From the NCBI GenBank assembly GCA_023091735.1, contig JALKBU010001023.1:1-18236 (forward strand): a DNA stretch of 18,236 nucleotides. The letters are read 5' to 3'. The notes under the pieces are model-generated. The model saw nothing but the letters and a program-made list of their open reading frames with translations, had not been told where the DNA came from and did no database searches. Made by a program: the position numbers and the translations under genes. This document shows, one piece after another, positions 18,072 to 18,236 of the stretch (positions are counted from its first letter, which is position 1; every line of letters begins with the position of its first letter). This DNA is from Trichomonas tenax (taxonomy: Eukaryota; Parabasalia; Trichomonadida; Trichomonadidae).

Positions 18072-18099
18072 GTTGGTAAGAGTGAGGGAAATCTGGGTA
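18072..18099 (-). repeat. Right terminal inverted repeat of the transposon
   Basis: On the plus strand it begins GTTGGTAAGAGT and ends AAATCTGGGTA; its reverse complement matches the left repeat at 27 of 28 bases. Followed by TA at 18100-18101. Confidence 0.85.
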
Positions 18100-18120
18100 T
18101 ATAATATTGTAGTTAGTAAT

Positions 18121-18169
18121 ATGATGTTCGCAGAACTCGAGTCTTCGCCTCGAGTTCTGCGAACATCAT
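18121..18169. repeat. Perfect 21-bp hairpin with 7-base loop
   Basis: Left arm 18121-18141 (ATGATGTTCGCAGAACTCGA plus G) and right arm 18149-18169 are exact reverse complements around TCTTCGC. It is GC-richer than its AT-rich surroundings and lies 20 bases outside the transposon. It is not U-tailed like a bacterial terminator. It could be a structured RNA, the inner fold of a MITE-like repeat, or the end of another element running out of the window. Confidence 0.8.
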
Positions 18170-18236
18170 TTTAAATATATTTACGGCAGAATTAGTTTTA
18201 CAAGTTAGGTCCCCCCATATAGAAAATAAATTTTTG
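18170..18236. other. Window end, no gene seen
   Basis: AT-rich, with an isolated GGTCCCCCC run at 18208-18216 that is unusual for this DNA. No continuation of the transporter is visible. Confidence 0.4.

Larger units (their letters stand above)
15044..18099. mobile_element. Tc1/mariner-pogo-type DNA transposon, non-autonomous by decay
   Basis: A roughly 3056-bp element bounded by inverted repeats that both begin TACCCAGATTTCCCT and run 28 bases with one mismatch. TA stands on both sides (15042-15043 and 18100-18101), the target choice of the Tc1/mariner/IS630/pogo superfamily. Because the flank is ATAT on both sides, the exact edge could also be drawn one base either way. It carries a minus-strand DDE transposase pseudogene (16711-18024). 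About 1.6 kb between the left repeat and the transposase end is not transposase, and part of it is noticeably richer in G and T than the rest of the window. The 27/28 identical ends next to a heavily broken transposase mean it either moved recently with help from another copy or the ends are constrained. Confidence 0.85.

Noticed and set aside
18121..18169. Bacterial-type rho-independent terminator
   Set aside because: The genome is eukaryotic and no T-run follows the stem directly in a terminator-like way.

Overview
This is eukaryotic DNA. It is AT-rich, its genes have no visible introns, and the spacers between them are long. The best lineage clue is the gene at 9938-10729, whose C-terminal 160 residues look like the Initiator-Binding Domain (IBD, the IBP39 family) that I know only from trichomonads. 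A second clue is a trichomonad-type initiator (TCAYT-like, A as +1) 4-25 bases before the start codons of several genes. I read the window as a parabasalid genome (Trichomonas/Tritrichomonas type); the species cannot be fixed from the sequence.

Layout. 1-480: weak coding remnants. 933-2021 (+): NAPE-PLD-like metallo-beta-lactamase-fold hydrolase. 2398-3405 (+): C-terminal part of a surface-type membrane protein with no usable start, probably 5'-broken. 3481-5265 (-): multi-pass membrane protein resembling GT-C-type enzymes. 6039-8942 (-): VPS15/PIK3R4-like protein with pseudokinase, helical-repeat and WD regions. 9938-10729 (+): IBD protein, overlapped at its 3' end by an out-of-frame ORF (10629-10898) with a convincing membrane segment. 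10899-12750: long gene-free spacer. 12751-13728 (+): Glu/Lys/Pro-rich acidic protein with a small C-terminal conserved-looking part. 14310-15043 (+): broken major-facilitator transporter. 15044-18099: a roughly 3.06-kb DNA transposon with 28-bp terminal inverted repeats (27/28 identical) and TA on both sides, carrying a decayed pogo/Tc1-like DDE transposase on the minus strand. 18121-18169: a perfect 21-bp hairpin just outside the element.

The genes do not form a pathway. VPS15 belongs to the class III PI3-kinase complex of endosomes and autophagy, the NAPE-PLD-like enzyme to phospholipid metabolism, and the IBD protein to core-promoter recognition. The right-hand 4 kb is a decay zone: a dead transporter with its promoter still visible, hit by a transposon whose own transposase is also dead. 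The least explained parts are the overlapping membrane ORF on the IBD gene, the G/T-rich interior of the transposon, the perfect hairpin beside it, and two different small repeat arrays in the spacers upstream of the NAPE-PLD and VPS15 genes.
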